Source of the DNA: Pseudomonadota bacterium
GTDB taxonomy: Bacteria; Pseudomonadota; Gammaproteobacteria; Burkholderiales; Burkholderiaceae_E
Reading direction: 5' to 3'
Assembly: GCA_023388075.1 (NCBI GenBank)
Contig: JAEWGX010000041.1
Span: 1-64,000 of the forward strand
DNA: 64,000 nt
The position numbers were made by a program, and so were the translations under genes. Each line of letters begins with the position of its first letter. Positions within the stretch are counted from its first letter, which is position 1. Shown in pieces: positions 31,670-41,258 of the stretch. The notes under the pieces were generated by a model. It ran no database searches. It saw nothing but the letters and a program-made list of their open reading frames with translations, and was not told the DNA's origin.

Positions 31670-32218
31670 CTATCCCCGCCCCGGGCCCGCGGGATAGTCG
31701 CGGAGCACGACGTAGCGCTCTTCCGGCCGACCGGTGGCCGCCACCAGCCCATACCCACGCGCCGGCCAGGCGATGGGCTCGGGTTCCCGTGGTGGCACCG
31801 CATCGTGGGCATGCCGCGCCAGCGTGAGATGCGGACGAAAGCGACGCTGCTCCACGGGAAGCGCCAGGCGGTGAAGCGATGCCGCCAGCGCCGCGTGCAG
31901 CGCCGCGAGCTCCGCCGGTATCGCCGCGGCCTCCACCACCGCGAGCCCGCGTGGCCATACTCGCGGCTGGTCGAGCACCAGGTCGAACGGCGCGCACGAG
32001 ACCGCGAGCCCGTCGGCCACCGCGGGGATGCGCTCGACGGCCACGCCGCCGATGTAGTGCAGGGTCACATGCCAGTCCTGCGGCGCCATGCGGCCGCGCG
32101 AGCCCGGCAATGACCAGCCGTCGCGGTGCGCCGCGATCCGGCGGCGCACCGCCTCATCCGGCCAGAGCGCCAGGAACAGTCGCAGCGAAGCCGCCCGGGA
32201 GCCTACAGGCCGGACCAT
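31670..32218 (-). CDS. thpR: 2'-5' RNA ligase/cyclic phosphodiesterase-family protein
   Basis: 182 residues with the two HxT motifs of the 2H phosphoesterase superfamily: HVTLHYIGG near residue 50 and HLTLARH near 130, and the usual start LRLFLALWPDEAVRRRIA. ThpR proteins hydrolyse 2',3'-cyclic phosphates at RNA ends and can ligate 2'-5' ends in vitro. The ATG at 32218 overlaps the end of the CPBP gene by 16 bases, so they are probably co-transcribed. Confidence 0.85.
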   Translation of the reverse strand: MVRPVGSRAASLRLFLALWPDEAVRRRIAAHRDGWSLPGSRGRMAPQDWHVTLHYIGGVAVERIPAVADGLAVSCAPFDLVLDQPRVWPRGLAVVEAAAIPAELAALHAALAASLHRLALPVEQRRFRPHLTLARHAHDAVPPREPEPIAWPARGYGLVAATGRPEERYVVLRDYPAGPGRG

Positions 32219-33159
32219 CGCAACAACGCGAAGCCGACATGCGTGGCGGCATGGGCGGCGATGGCGCTCTCCAGGTTCCGTCGCCAGAAGAGCCAACCGT
32301 AGACCAGGCCGCCGACCAGGTTGAGGCCGACCGTACGCACGATCAGGAGCGGCGTCAGCTCCGACAGCATCGCGACGGCAGGCAGATGTCCCGCCCCGAA
32401 GAGGGCCGCGGCGACCACGATGCCGATCCAGGCGGCGATCGGTCCCGGGACGGGCGGCGGCACGCCGGTCGTCGGCGCCCTGCTCCGCTGTCCCGGCAGT
32501 CGCAGGGCGAGCCAAACGACCAGGCCCATCACGCCCCAGCGCATCATCACCTCCTCGGTGAAGCCGCCGTAGAAGATGCCGGTGGCGAGTCCGCCGAGCG
32601 ATACCGGCCCGGTGGCGCGCGCCTGCACGGCGGCCCATTGCTCGCCGAGCAGTGGCGTGAAGGCACGATCGCCGAGGTGCAGCAGTACCGCCACGCCCAG
32701 GCCGCAGGCGAAGGCCACCGGCAGGTGCGGTGCGAGCCGTGTCCATGCCGTCGGATCGTCGGGCCGCGGGCGCCATGCAGATGCCACGATGCTGCGCAAC
32801 CCCGTTCCCGGCGCGACCGCCGCTCCCACCGCCGCGGCGGCCATCAGCAGCAGCAACGGGTTCAGCGCCGCGAGCAGCGCAAGCAGCACCGGCGAGGCGT
32901 CCCGCAGGCCCGGCGGGAGGGCCGCCTGCGGCGGGACGAACTGCACGGCCAACATCACGATGCCCGGTAGCCCGAGAAGCACGGCGCGAAACCAGCGGCG
33001 AGGAAACGACCGCAATCCCGGCGTGGCGGTCCCCGCGGGCGAGGCGGTCCCCGCCGGGACCGGGGTCCTGGCAGGGGCTGCGGTCGTCCCGATCGCGGGT
33101 CGCTTGGGTCTTTGGGGGTCCGAAGTCAAGTTCGCGGGCGCGCTGAGGCTATCCGGCAT
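32203..33159 (-). CDS. CPBP-family intramembrane metalloprotease
   Basis: 318 residues with about eight membrane segments. The catalytic EExxxR is in GGFTEEVMMRWGVMG near residue 200, FGAGHLPAVAM near 255 and HAATHVGFALLR at the end provide the histidines. CPBP/Abi proteases cleave membrane-bound substrates; some confer bacteriocin self-immunity. The N-terminal ~50 residues are Pro/Ala/Thr-rich and low complexity. The ATG at 33159 is preferred to the longer open frame. It diverges from the plus-strand membrane protein gene. Confidence 0.85.
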   Translation of the reverse strand: MPDSLSAPANLTSDPQRPKRPAIGTTAAPARTPVPAGTASPAGTATPGLRSFPRRWFRAVLLGLPGIVMLAVQFVPPQAALPPGLRDASPVLLALLAALNPLLLLMAAAAVGAAVAPGTGLRSIVASAWRPRPDDPTAWTRLAPHLPVAFACGLGVAVLLHLGDRAFTPLLGEQWAAVQARATGPVSLGGLATGIFYGGFTEEVMMRWGVMGLVVWLALRLPGQRSRAPTTGVPPPVPGPIAAWIGIVVAAALFGAGHLPAVAMLSELTPLLIVRTVGLNLVGGLVYGWLFWRRNLESAIAAHAATHVGFALLRWSGL

Positions 33160-33232
33160 TCTCGCCCGCCCTGGCCGTGCCGCCTTCCGGTACCCTATCC
33201 ACGCCCGCGGAGATGGCGGGCGCCCTCGCAAA

Positions 33233-33964
33233 ATGCCGGATCAATCGCCTCGACAACCTGCGATCGCGCTCACCTGGCTCGGCCTTCTGCTTGCCCTGTG
33301 GCCGATCCTGATCGTCCACCTCGCCTACCTGATCTCGATCGAGCAGGGCTCGGTGCCCGCGTGCAACCCGTACTGGGATGGCTGCACCTCGATCAGCCGA
33401 GCAGGACGCTACGGCTGGGCCAACCACGTCTTCCGCGGAGCGCTGATGCCGTACACCGCCTTGCTCGCGGCGGCGTGGTGGGTCAGCCAGCGTTGGTTGA
33501 AGGCGCTTGGCGACCGCGGATCGACCGGCATGCTCGCCTTCGGCTGGTTGGGTGCCCTGTTCATGATCCTCTACCTGACGTTTCTCGGAACGGAAGGCGC
33601 GACCTACGAGCTCATGCGTCGCTACGGGATCAACGTGTACTTCGGCGGCACCTACGTCGCGCAGGTGCTGCTGCTTCGCCGGCTGCTGGCGGTGGGCCGG
33701 ACGCGACCCGGTGCCCTGCCGCCATGGCTGCTGCCGGCGACCTCGCTTGCCGCGCTGGGTGTCCTCGCAAGCGGGGCGGCGTTTCTCGTGGTCAAGTACG
33801 TCCTGGCGCGCGACATGGACCGCCCGGAAGATGCGCTGGAATGGGTGGTCGCACTGCTGATGCAGCTCTTCCTGCTGGCGATCGTCCTGGGTTGGCGCGA
33901 CTCCCGGATGCGGCTCTGGCTGGATGCCGCCCCCGGAGGAACCGGGGAAGCGGAGAGCCGCTAG
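33233..33964 (+). CDS. Multi-pass membrane protein of unknown function
   Basis: 243 residues with about six membrane segments. A conserved-looking extracytoplasmic loop, CNPYWDGCTSISRAGR near residue 45, follows the first span; this resembles loops of Frag1/DRAM/Sfk1-type membrane proteins, but I am not certain. It is divergent from the CPBP gene (73 bases between starts) and convergent with the DUF1059 gene, with a four-base overlap of their ends. Confidence 0.75.
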   Translation: MPDQSPRQPAIALTWLGLLLALWPILIVHLAYLISIEQGSVPACNPYWDGCTSISRAGRYGWANHVFRGALMPYTALLAAAWWVSQRWLKALGDRGSTGMLAFGWLGALFMILYLTFLGTEGATYELMRRYGINVYFGGTYVAQVLLLRRLLAVGRTRPGALPPWLLPATSLAALGVLASGAAFLVVKYVLARDMDRPEDALEWVVALLMQLFLLAIVLGWRDSRMRLWLDAAPGGTGEAESR

Positions 33965-34143
33965 CCTTCCTCGTCGCGCATCACCGCCTTGACCTTCTGG
34001 ATCACCTCCGGCGGGACCGCATCCACGCCATGCACCTCCCGGGCATGCGCTGCCACCTGCTTCAGGGCCTCTTCCTCCGTCGGGGCGCGCACGACGCCGT
34101 TGCAATCGAAGCCGACGTCGCGGCAGCGGACGACCTTCGTCAT
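33961..34143 (-). CDS. DUF1059-family small protein
   Basis: 60 residues. MTKVVRCRDVGFDCNGVVRA, then TEEEALKQVAAHAREVHGVD is the DUF1059 pattern: a beta hairpin with two Cys and a helix with His. Members are widespread, of unknown function, sometimes proposed as small metal-binding proteins. Its stop overlaps that of the plus-strand membrane gene by four bases. Confidence 0.85.
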   Translation of the reverse strand: MTKVVRCRDVGFDCNGVVRAPTEEEALKQVAAHAREVHGVDAVPPEVIQKVKAVMRDEEG

Positions 34144-34368
34144 GGCGGAACTCCTGGTGAGGGTTGCCGAGCCGACGGGGCGACGGCCCGATTAGAGTTT
34201 CGAAGGTACTGCTTCACGCAGGCAGTGACAACACTTCCGACACGCCGACACCAAGTTTCACCTCCTGTCGCCCAGGCGTATCCGAACGGTCGACAGGCTG
34301 GCGCGCGAACGCTCGCGCTCTGGTTGCATCCCGCTTCCATTCACTCACATCGATTCCCCTGACCTGAC

Positions 34369-34803
34369 ATGAAACGACCGAGCCTTGCCGCCGTACTCTC
34401 CACCCTGACCGTTGCGGGATTCCTTGCTGCAGGATGCAGCACTGCCGAGGACGACTACTCCGACTACGAATCCCTCGGCAGCTCGGCCAACGCGAGCGGC
34501 TCCGGCTCTTCCGGTTCGTCGGGGTCCGGCTCTTCCGGCTCGCGCAAGGATCCAATGTCCTATCCCCAGGTGGACTACAAGTACACCTGCAGCGCAACCG
34601 GCAAGACCAACAGCGTGCCCATCAGCGACGGACCGTGCAGCAGCCAGCAGAAGGCCTATGCCCGCACCGTCGCCTGCAACGAGGTGGACTCCAACGGCAC
34701 CTTCAATTCGGTCGGACGCCCCTTCTACCAGTGCCTGGTCAACAACAGCGAGGGCGACCAGAAGAAGTACTACCAGCAGTACCTGGACTTCTACAGCCGC
34801 TAG
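34369..34803 (+). CDS. Small lipoprotein with Ser/Gly linker
   Basis: 144 residues. The signal peptide ends LAAGC, a lipobox (Cys23). A Gly/Ser-rich linker (about 35-58) then leads to a small globular part with Cys pairs (YKYTCSATGKTNSVPISDGP, QCLVNNSEG) and a Tyr-rich end. It is probably anchored in the outer membrane. No known domain is recognised. Confidence 0.75.
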   Translation: MKRPSLAAVLSTLTVAGFLAAGCSTAEDDYSDYESLGSSANASGSGSSGSSGSGSSGSRKDPMSYPQVDYKYTCSATGKTNSVPISDGPCSSQQKAYARTVACNEVDSNGTFNSVGRPFYQCLVNNSEGDQKKYYQQYLDFYSR

Positions 34804-34957
34804 GCAGGCGGCCGCCGTCCGGAGCATGGGACGAACTGCCGGCCGGGCGCCGGACGGCGTTTGCCTGCGAATCGACGGCGGTCATTGAAGCCAAATACAA
34901 CGGGGCGCTTTGCTAGTCTCATTCCCACGCAAAACGCAAAAGGAAGGAGATCGAGCG

Positions 34958-35272
34958 ATGAACCACCAGGACCACTGGAACCGCCACGTCGGACTCACCT
35001 ATTCGGAGCCCACGCCCTGCAGCGACGGGATCGACTTCAGCGCTACCGGTCCGGACGGCTCGAGCTATCGCTTCCATCTCGAGATGAACGCGCTGAAGGC
35101 GCTCGGCGCCGAAGCCTTCTACGATTCCGACGTGCTGGAGCGCTTCCAGGCCCACGAGGCCGATATTCGCAGGGTTGCGGGCAGCCTCGTCATGCTGGAT
35201 GTACGCGCCGATCCCATCCGGCTCAAGGCCTCGCACTTCACCGAGTCGCCCTGGCGGCGCGCGGCGCGCTAG
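34958..35272 (+). CDS. Small DUF1488-like protein
   Basis: 104 residues from the ATG at 34958, with AAGGAGA upstream. The segment IDFSATGPDGSSYRFHLEMN, followed by a helix ending HEADIRRVAGSLV, resembles the DUF1488 layout common in betaproteobacteria. The function of that family is unknown. Assignment is by resemblance only. Confidence 0.6.
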   Translation: MNHQDHWNRHVGLTYSEPTPCSDGIDFSATGPDGSSYRFHLEMNALKALGAEAFYDSDVLERFQAHEADIRRVAGSLVMLDVRADPIRLKASHFTESPWRRAAR

Positions 35273-35287
35273 CCAACAGGCGCGTCG

Positions 35288-36448
35288 TCACCGACACCCG
35301 ACCTGCTCCGCCGACACCCTGCCCGCTCCGCCCTCCAGCGGCGCGACAAGCCGGGTACCTCGCGGCCAACACGGCCGCACCAGGTTGGCGGACGCCATGT
35401 AGTCACTTCGCGTGTCCGCCTGGACCGCGCGGGCAAAGCCGTCAAGCCGATTCTCCTCCAGCGTCACCGCACGGGACGCGGTCAGCTCGATAGCGGCCGC
35501 GAGCGGTGGCGTGCCCCCCGTCAACCGCACCCGGTTGTTGCGCACCACCGCACCGTCCGCCTGGATCAGCCGGATGACGAACGGGTGCGCACCATCGGCC
35601 GCTCGCTCGTGCGCGCTCAAGCCGGAGAGATCGCCGCGCACCTCGATCAGGTTGTCCTCGATCACGACGCCGGGTCCCTGGGCCACGATCGCGGTGTAGC
35701 CGTCCACCACGATGCGATTGTGGCGGATGACGTTGTCCCGCCCGTCGATGAGGATGGCACGGCGCCCGGCCGCGATCGTGAGATGCTCCAGCCGGTGACG
35801 CGTCCGCCTGAAGATATCATCGAGCGACTGGCCGGGAACGAGCGCGGCAGGCTCGCCGAACCCCTGCGGCGCGTAGCGTTGGGCCGATACCAGGCGTATC
35901 GCGGTGCCGGCGCCACCGGGGGACACGAGATGTCCGTTACGCACGACCGTGCCGGCAAACCAGTGCGACTGGACCCGTCCAGGCACATGCCGGTCGTGTC
36001 GCACCAGCGTGTAGCCCGGCTCACGGGCATTGGCGACGGTGTGGCCACCGAGATCCAGGTGGATGTCGTCCGCGCCGACGAGGACGATGGCATCGCCGCC
36101 GCGGGCGGCGAGCTCCCTGCCGCGATGATCCAGCAGCTTCTCCTGCCGCACGTCCTCTTCGAGACAGTAGCGCCCGCTCGCGGCCAGGTTGAGCTCCGGC
36201 CGGCGCGGCGGCGCGGCGCTGTTGCGCGGCGCATCGGCGAACTCGCCGGCCAGGACCGACGTGCAGACGGACTCGCCCGAAGCGGCAGCGGCGCGCCCGG
36301 AAAGGAGCGAGGCGATGACGAGGAAAACAATCGCGACGAGCCGCGGGCCGACGGAAGCGGCGCTGCCGGCCAAAGCTGCCTTCACCATGAGCGTGGCGAC
36401 GCCTGCTCCGCAGCCGACGTGGCGACGATGGATCATCGAGATCGGCAT
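35288..36448 (-). CDS. Secreted right-handed beta-helix protein
   Basis: 386 residues. A long signal peptide (hydrophobic near 36-52, cleavage after GRAAA) leads to parallel beta-helix coils with regular N-x-I/V turns: VVRNGHLVSPGG, NVIRHNRIVVDGYTAIVAQG, VVIEDNLIEVRGD, AVVRNNRVRLTGG, VTLEENRLDGFA. Such folds bind or cleave polysaccharide, but no catalytic Asp trio is obvious. AAGGAGG lies seven bases before the ATG at 36448, which overlaps the RHS gene end by 16 bases. This is the position where a toxin's immunity gene usually sits. Confidence 0.78.
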   Translation of the reverse strand: MPISMIHRRHVGCGAGVATLMVKAALAGSAASVGPRLVAIVFLVIASLLSGRAAAASGESVCTSVLAGEFADAPRNSAAPPRRPELNLAASGRYCLEEDVRQEKLLDHRGRELAARGGDAIVLVGADDIHLDLGGHTVANAREPGYTLVRHDRHVPGRVQSHWFAGTVVRNGHLVSPGGAGTAIRLVSAQRYAPQGFGEPAALVPGQSLDDIFRRTRHRLEHLTIAAGRRAILIDGRDNVIRHNRIVVDGYTAIVAQGPGVVIEDNLIEVRGDLSGLSAHERAADGAHPFVIRLIQADGAVVRNNRVRLTGGTPPLAAAIELTASRAVTLEENRLDGFARAVQADTRSDYMASANLVRPCWPRGTRLVAPLEGGAGRVSAEQVGCR

Positions 36449-39400
36449 CGTGTCCCTCCTTCCAGGCAGGTGCCCGGGAAATCGATCTCCAGGAGCGCGG
36501 CGCCGGTTCCGTCGTCGCGCAGGAACGAGCGGCGATTGAGCGCGGCCTCGCGCTCGCTGTAGCCGTAGGCGGCTTCACTGTCGAGATCCAGCCCACCGTA
36601 GCCGAGGGATTCCAGGGCCGCTTCGAGCCGAGCGATCTTGCGCGGGAAATCCGCGGCACCGCGACCGCGCTGCCGCTCCGGGATGGCATTGAACTCCCTC
36701 AACGCTTCCTCGATCTGCGCGAAGCTGCGCGCCCTGGCCGGATCGCCATGGGACAGGAGCACGTCGTGAAGGCGCATCTCCATCGCGAGCGTTCGCACCT
36801 CGCGCCGCCAGAACGAGTCTTCCAGCGGCTCGCCGTCGTCCGCATGGGGCCCCGGCCCTCCGACGCCGTCGTAGGTGAGATCGGGCTCGTGCAGCGCGAA
36901 GCCGTGACCCACGCCACAGTTGGCGAGAAGCGCATCGTAGGGGATGTTCCCTGCGTCACGATGCGAGTAGGTGTCCGCCAGCGCATGCAGGTACTCGCCC
37001 AGGAACTGCAGCCCGCCGTCGCGGCCGACGCCCGGGCCTTCGATCGCCGCGTGGAGGTTGCGCAGCTGGGGGCTGTCCGGACCGTCCAGCCGGTCGTTGC
37101 GCCAGGCGTCCAGGGTGCGACCGTCCGCGCCGCTCAGGACGAAGTGATAGTTGAGCAGCCGCTGCTGGTTGCGCAGCACCGAGCCCACGGCCGAGACGGG
37201 ATCGGTGCCCTCCAGGGGGCGGGTGAGCGGGTTGTCGTCCAGGTACTGCGAGGCCAGCGCGACGATCCGGGCATCCTCCGGGTGCAGCCCGGCCGTCACG
37301 CCGAGGAAGAAGGTCATGTAGTAGTGGACGTCGATCTCGTAGAGCCCGAAGGGATCCACCCGGTTGAGCGGGTCGCCGCCCGCATAGGCATAGGGATCGT
37401 CGCCGTCGGGGTAGCCGAGCGGATCCGGCTGCAGATAGCGCCCGCGGCGCGGATCATAGGTGCGGTGCCAGTTGTCGTGCAGGCCCGTCTCCGCGTCGGC
37501 GTACTGTCCGGGCAGCCGCAGGTCCAGCGTGAGACCCTGCGCTGCGTAGGCCACGTTGGCCAGGCCGGACGGCGCGACCTGCGCGCGCCAGACGGTACGT
37601 CCCTTCCCATCCGTCATGGCGACAGGCGCGCCGCGGTGCTCCGGGTGGACGGCGTAGACCGCACCATCCCGGCCGAGCAGCGCAACCGGAAGGCTGCCAC
37701 CGCGACTCTCCAGCGCGACATGTTGCTTCGCGACCCTGCCGTCGGCGTCCAGCTCGGCAACCAGCCGGTCACCGGACCAGAGGAAGTACGTGGTCCGCCA
37801 TGGCTCTCCGTCCCCACCGCGGACCGACTTGGCCACGCGTTGGCCACGCGCGTTGTAGGCGTAGCGCACGACCAGGGCACCGTCCGCGCCGCCACGCACC
37901 GCGGCGAGCCGTCCGCCCGGCCCGTACTCGTAGCGCCGATCGCCCTCGGCCACGATGCGACCGCCCGCATCCAGTTGCACCGCCGGCCGGACCGCCGAGT
38001 GCGCAGCAGGAACAGCGGCCGACTCCGATGTTGGACCGGCGGGCATGACGAGGCCGCCGGCGGACTGCGCCGTATCGGCCGCGGTGGAGGCTGCGTGCAT
38101 CCGAGCGCCCGCGCCGTGGTCGATTCTTCTTTCAGCCCGTACAAAAGCCCCGCCGCTCTCGCTGATCCGCTCGATCGACCGAAGGCGCGAACCCGTGCCG
38201 TATCCATAGCGCCAGTGCGCGATGTCATGACCGGTGGTTCCGGTTCGCAGCCGGACCAGGCGCCCGGCCGCGTCATGCTCGCGCTCCACGCGCACGCCGT
38301 TGCCGTGCCGGTAGGCGACCAGTCCGTCCAACGGATCCACCTCGATGCCGCGTACCAGCGTGATGCCAGGAAGCTGGCGGTCCACCGCCCGGTGCAGCGC
38401 GGGCGTGAGCCAGCCGGCGAGCCGATGCGAGACCGCGGTGAGGAATGCACTGCGCAGCCGGATCCGGCGTGGCGCCATGCCCTGGGCGGCGCCGGCGCGG
38501 TCCACGACGAGCGACCGGCCATCCGCGAGAATCTTCGCGTTCAAGAGCCCCGTCTCCGGATCACGAAGCGAAGCGGTGCGAAGCACGCGTCCCGGCAATC
38601 CATCGAGCCTGACCTCCGTGGCCTCGATGCGCCCGAACGCATCACGCGCGAACGCGGACTGTTGAGCCGGACCGTGCAGCCTGGCAAGAAGCCGGCCCTC
38701 GTAGTGCCGGCGCACCGATCCGGTCACCCGCCAACCGCCTGCCGCATCCGGTGTCTGGGTCGTCTCCTCGAGCAGGCGCCCCGCCGGATCGTAGCGGTAG
38801 AGCCGGCGCTCGATTGCCTCGTCCACGCGCTCCACCAGTCGTCCGGCAGGGTCATAGCGAAAGACGCTGCGCCCGTGGTGCTGCCGGATGCGCTCCACCA
38901 CCTGGCCGAAATCATCCCGCGTCTCGACCGTGCGACCGGGCCATGGACGGTGCGCCATGGCGGGGCGCAACCTGCCGGCTCCGTCCTCGAGCACCGCCGC
39001 GCGTCCGGTCCGATCCCGATGAACCTGGAGCAATCGGCCATCGGGCAACAGCACCGTCCGGATGCTGCCACCATCGTCCCGTACGAAGTACACGGCGCGC
39101 GACGGCGCCGTGGCCCCTGGCCGGTACAGCGCCAGGATCATCGCGCGACCCTCCGCGTCGCGCGTCGCGACACTGCGAAGCCCGCTCGCGTCCTGCATGC
39201 CGGTGAGACGCCCGGCGGCATCGTGCACGTAGCGGACGACGCGGCCGGCCGGATCCACCGTCTCCTCGAGCCGGCCCGCTGCGCTGAACCGCCACGAAGC
39301 CCGGCGCGCGAGGCGCGATGACGCTTCCAGGCGCCCCTGCGCATCCAGCCTCCAGGCAGTGACCGAGAGCGACGTTCTCCGCCCGGCGGCGTCACGCCCG

Positions 39401-41166
39401 ATGCGCCATTGCACCATGCGATGACCGTCGGTCGTTTCCACGAGCAACGCTCGACCGGCATCATCCCGCTCGAGGTAGCGCCGCTCGACGCCGCCCGGCA
39501 TGGACACTGCCGCGAGCAGGCCGTTCGAATCGTGGCTGAACCGGATGACGTCCGAATCCGACGGCGATGCCGCGGGCCCATTGGGCAGGGGACCGTCCAC
39601 CGCCACGAGCAGTCGCCTGCCGCCGATGGTTTCATGGTGCAGCCGGACGGTGCGGCGGATCGCCCGCGCGCTCCCCGCCGTACCGGCGGCGGGCGCGCTG
39701 CCAGGTCGCGCCTCGGGAGAAGGCTCCAGGCCAGGCTCGAAGCCCTCCCGGATCACCTCCACCGGTTGCCCGCGCTCGTCACGCCGCACGATGACCCGAT
39801 GTTCCTCTCCCGGCACGACGCTCGGCCGAGCGATGACCGACGGCCAGCCGCCATGCCCATCCGCATACTCGAAGCGGCGCAGCGGGCGCGTGCTGCGCGG
39901 CGGCCGATCAAAGCCACGCACCGCGAGCACCTGGACGATGCGCCCCGATGCATCGCGCCGGTACTCGACCCCGTCGCCGTCGATGCGCCAGCGCGCGACC
40001 AGCTGCCCGCGCGCGTCATAGCGCATGCGCACGTTGGTGGGGCCGCATTCCGCGCATCCGGGACCGCGGATTTCCGTCACCCGCCACTTGCCGGCGATCT
40101 CGACCGCGGTGTAGGTAGTACGCGCGCCGAGCGCATTGGCGAGCACCGAGACCACGGTGTGCGGCGCGGCTTGCGCGCGCGGATCCTCCGACCCGTCCCC
40201 TTGAACGTAGCTCATGCGCAGCTCGGTGCCGTCGGCGCGACGGTACGCGGCGACCCTGCCCTCCGCGTCGTAGGACCAGCGACCGATCTCGCGCGCCGGC
40301 TCTCGGCCAGCTGCCACCGTGATCGAGGACAGGCGCGAGGGGTAGCCGATGTCTTCGTACTCATAGCGGCGCACCACGCCTTCCGGGCCCTGTACCGATC
40401 GCAGTCGTCCTGCGGCATCGATCCGGTAGTGCCAGGTGCCGAGGGGATGCGCCACCGCGACGAGGTGGCCGTCAGCGGAGTACTCCAGCGTCATGCGTCG
40501 GCCGGCCGGATCGGTGACCTGGACGATCCGGCCGGCGGCATCCCGGACGATGAGAACCGACTCGGCCTCGCTGCCGTCGACCGGCCCGATACGGACCAAC
40601 CGGCCGGCCGCGTCGAAATGCAGGACTCGTCCCCATGGCCATACCCAGCGGTAGCCGTCGGGGTACTGGAAGAGGCGGCCTTGGCCGGGTGCCTCCGCCT
40701 CGCATGGCACCGGCGCATCGCCCGCCGGCGCAGCGCCGTCACTCCTGAAGACGAGCCGACGACCGTCCGCCTGGACGACCTGGAGCTTGCCGCCTGCCCG
40801 GTAGAGGCGCGTGTCATACGAGAGCGTCCAGCCACGTCCCCAGGGCCCCTCCGCCGCACCGTAGCTCGCGTTGTAGTGACGGTGCAGCTCCAACCCCAAC
40901 GGCCCGGGCAGCGGCGGCGCATCCAGCTCGGCCTGGTACTTGTTGCCGGTGACCGGGTGGATCGGGTTGCCGACGGCGAGGTCGCTGCCGTCGGGATCCG
41001 CGAGGCTGGCGATCCCGCCCACCGTTTCGCATGGCGTACCGCCGGCTGCCGGCCGGCACTGCTGCGCCGCGACCGGCGAGACGAAAGCGACGGTCCCGAC
41101 GAATGCGCCGACAAGGCAGATGATGAAGAATGCGACGTGGCGCGGGCTTGCCATGTGCCCGAGCAT
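36433..41166 (-). CDS. Sec-exported RHS-repeat protein with helical C-terminal tip
   Basis: 1577 residues. A signal peptide (1-35, ending VAAQ) is followed by a DUF6531-type start (NPIHPVTGNKYQAELDAPPL), then many YD/RHS repeats to about 1240, and the RHS core end with DPLGYPDGDDPYAYAGGDPL (about 1245-1264) and DPFGLYE. The last 304 residues are a distinct domain: VHYYMTFFLGVTAGLHPEDA, ASQYLDDNPLTRPLE and HALADTYSHRDAGNIPYDAL, resembling DUF6765/zinc-dependent phospholipase C-like helical hydrolases. There is no PAAR or T6SS gene. It is probably a polymorphic toxin or cell-surface hydrolase. Confidence 0.88.
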   Translation of the reverse strand: MLGHMASPRHVAFFIICLVGAFVGTVAFVSPVAAQQCRPAAGGTPCETVGGIASLADPDGSDLAVGNPIHPVTGNKYQAELDAPPLPGPLGLELHRHYNASYGAAEGPWGRGWTLSYDTRLYRAGGKLQVVQADGRRLVFRSDGAAPAGDAPVPCEAEAPGQGRLFQYPDGYRWVWPWGRVLHFDAAGRLVRIGPVDGSEAESVLIVRDAAGRIVQVTDPAGRRMTLEYSADGHLVAVAHPLGTWHYRIDAAGRLRSVQGPEGVVRRYEYEDIGYPSRLSSITVAAGREPAREIGRWSYDAEGRVAAYRRADGTELRMSYVQGDGSEDPRAQAAPHTVVSVLANALGARTTYTAVEIAGKWRVTEIRGPGCAECGPTNVRMRYDARGQLVARWRIDGDGVEYRRDASGRIVQVLAVRGFDRPPRSTRPLRRFEYADGHGGWPSVIARPSVVPGEEHRVIVRRDERGQPVEVIREGFEPGLEPSPEARPGSAPAAGTAGSARAIRRTVRLHHETIGGRRLLVAVDGPLPNGPAASPSDSDVIRFSHDSNGLLAAVSMPGGVERRYLERDDAGRALLVETTDGHRMVQWRIGRDAAGRRTSLSVTAWRLDAQGRLEASSRLARRASWRFSAAGRLEETVDPAGRVVRYVHDAAGRLTGMQDASGLRSVATRDAEGRAMILALYRPGATAPSRAVYFVRDDGGSIRTVLLPDGRLLQVHRDRTGRAAVLEDGAGRLRPAMAHRPWPGRTVETRDDFGQVVERIRQHHGRSVFRYDPAGRLVERVDEAIERRLYRYDPAGRLLEETTQTPDAAGGWRVTGSVRRHYEGRLLARLHGPAQQSAFARDAFGRIEATEVRLDGLPGRVLRTASLRDPETGLLNAKILADGRSLVVDRAGAAQGMAPRRIRLRSAFLTAVSHRLAGWLTPALHRAVDRQLPGITLVRGIEVDPLDGLVAYRHGNGVRVEREHDAAGRLVRLRTGTTGHDIAHWRYGYGTGSRLRSIERISESGGAFVRAERRIDHGAGARMHAASTAADTAQSAGGLVMPAGPTSESAAVPAAHSAVRPAVQLDAGGRIVAEGDRRYEYGPGGRLAAVRGGADGALVVRYAYNARGQRVAKSVRGGDGEPWRTTYFLWSGDRLVAELDADGRVAKQHVALESRGGSLPVALLGRDGAVYAVHPEHRGAPVAMTDGKGRTVWRAQVAPSGLANVAYAAQGLTLDLRLPGQYADAETGLHDNWHRTYDPRRGRYLQPDPLGYPDGDDPYAYAGGDPLNRVDPFGLYEIDVHYYMTFFLGVTAGLHPEDARIVALASQYLDDNPLTRPLEGTDPVSAVGSVLRNQQRLLNYHFVLSGADGRTLDAWRNDRLDGPDSPQLRNLHAAIEGPGVGRDGGLQFLGEYLHALADTYSHRDAGNIPYDALLANCGVGHGFALHEPDLTYDGVGGPGPHADDGEPLEDSFWRREVRTLAMEMRLHDVLLSHGDPARARSFAQIEEALREFNAIPERQRGRGAADFPRKIARLEAALESLGYGGLDLDSEAAYGYSEREAALNRRSFLRDDGTGAALLEIDFPGTCLEGGTRCRSR

Positions 41167-41258
41167 CCGCGCCGGCGCCGTCCGAGGGAATCCGCCGGAG
41201 GACGTAGTACGGCCGATAGAGCTAGGCCTGTTAACCTACCTGACATGAGCAGCCTCAC

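Noticed and set aside
36748..39321. 857-codon open frame antisense to the RHS gene
   Set aside because: It is a composition shadow of the repeat-rich RHS gene: Arg/Gly/His-rich, with no domain and no ribosome site. The same applies to 39409-41262.
36433..41166. T6SS Rhs effector
   Set aside because: A signal peptide replaces the PAAR-containing N-terminus, and no VgrG, Hcp, EagR or other T6SS gene is present in the window.
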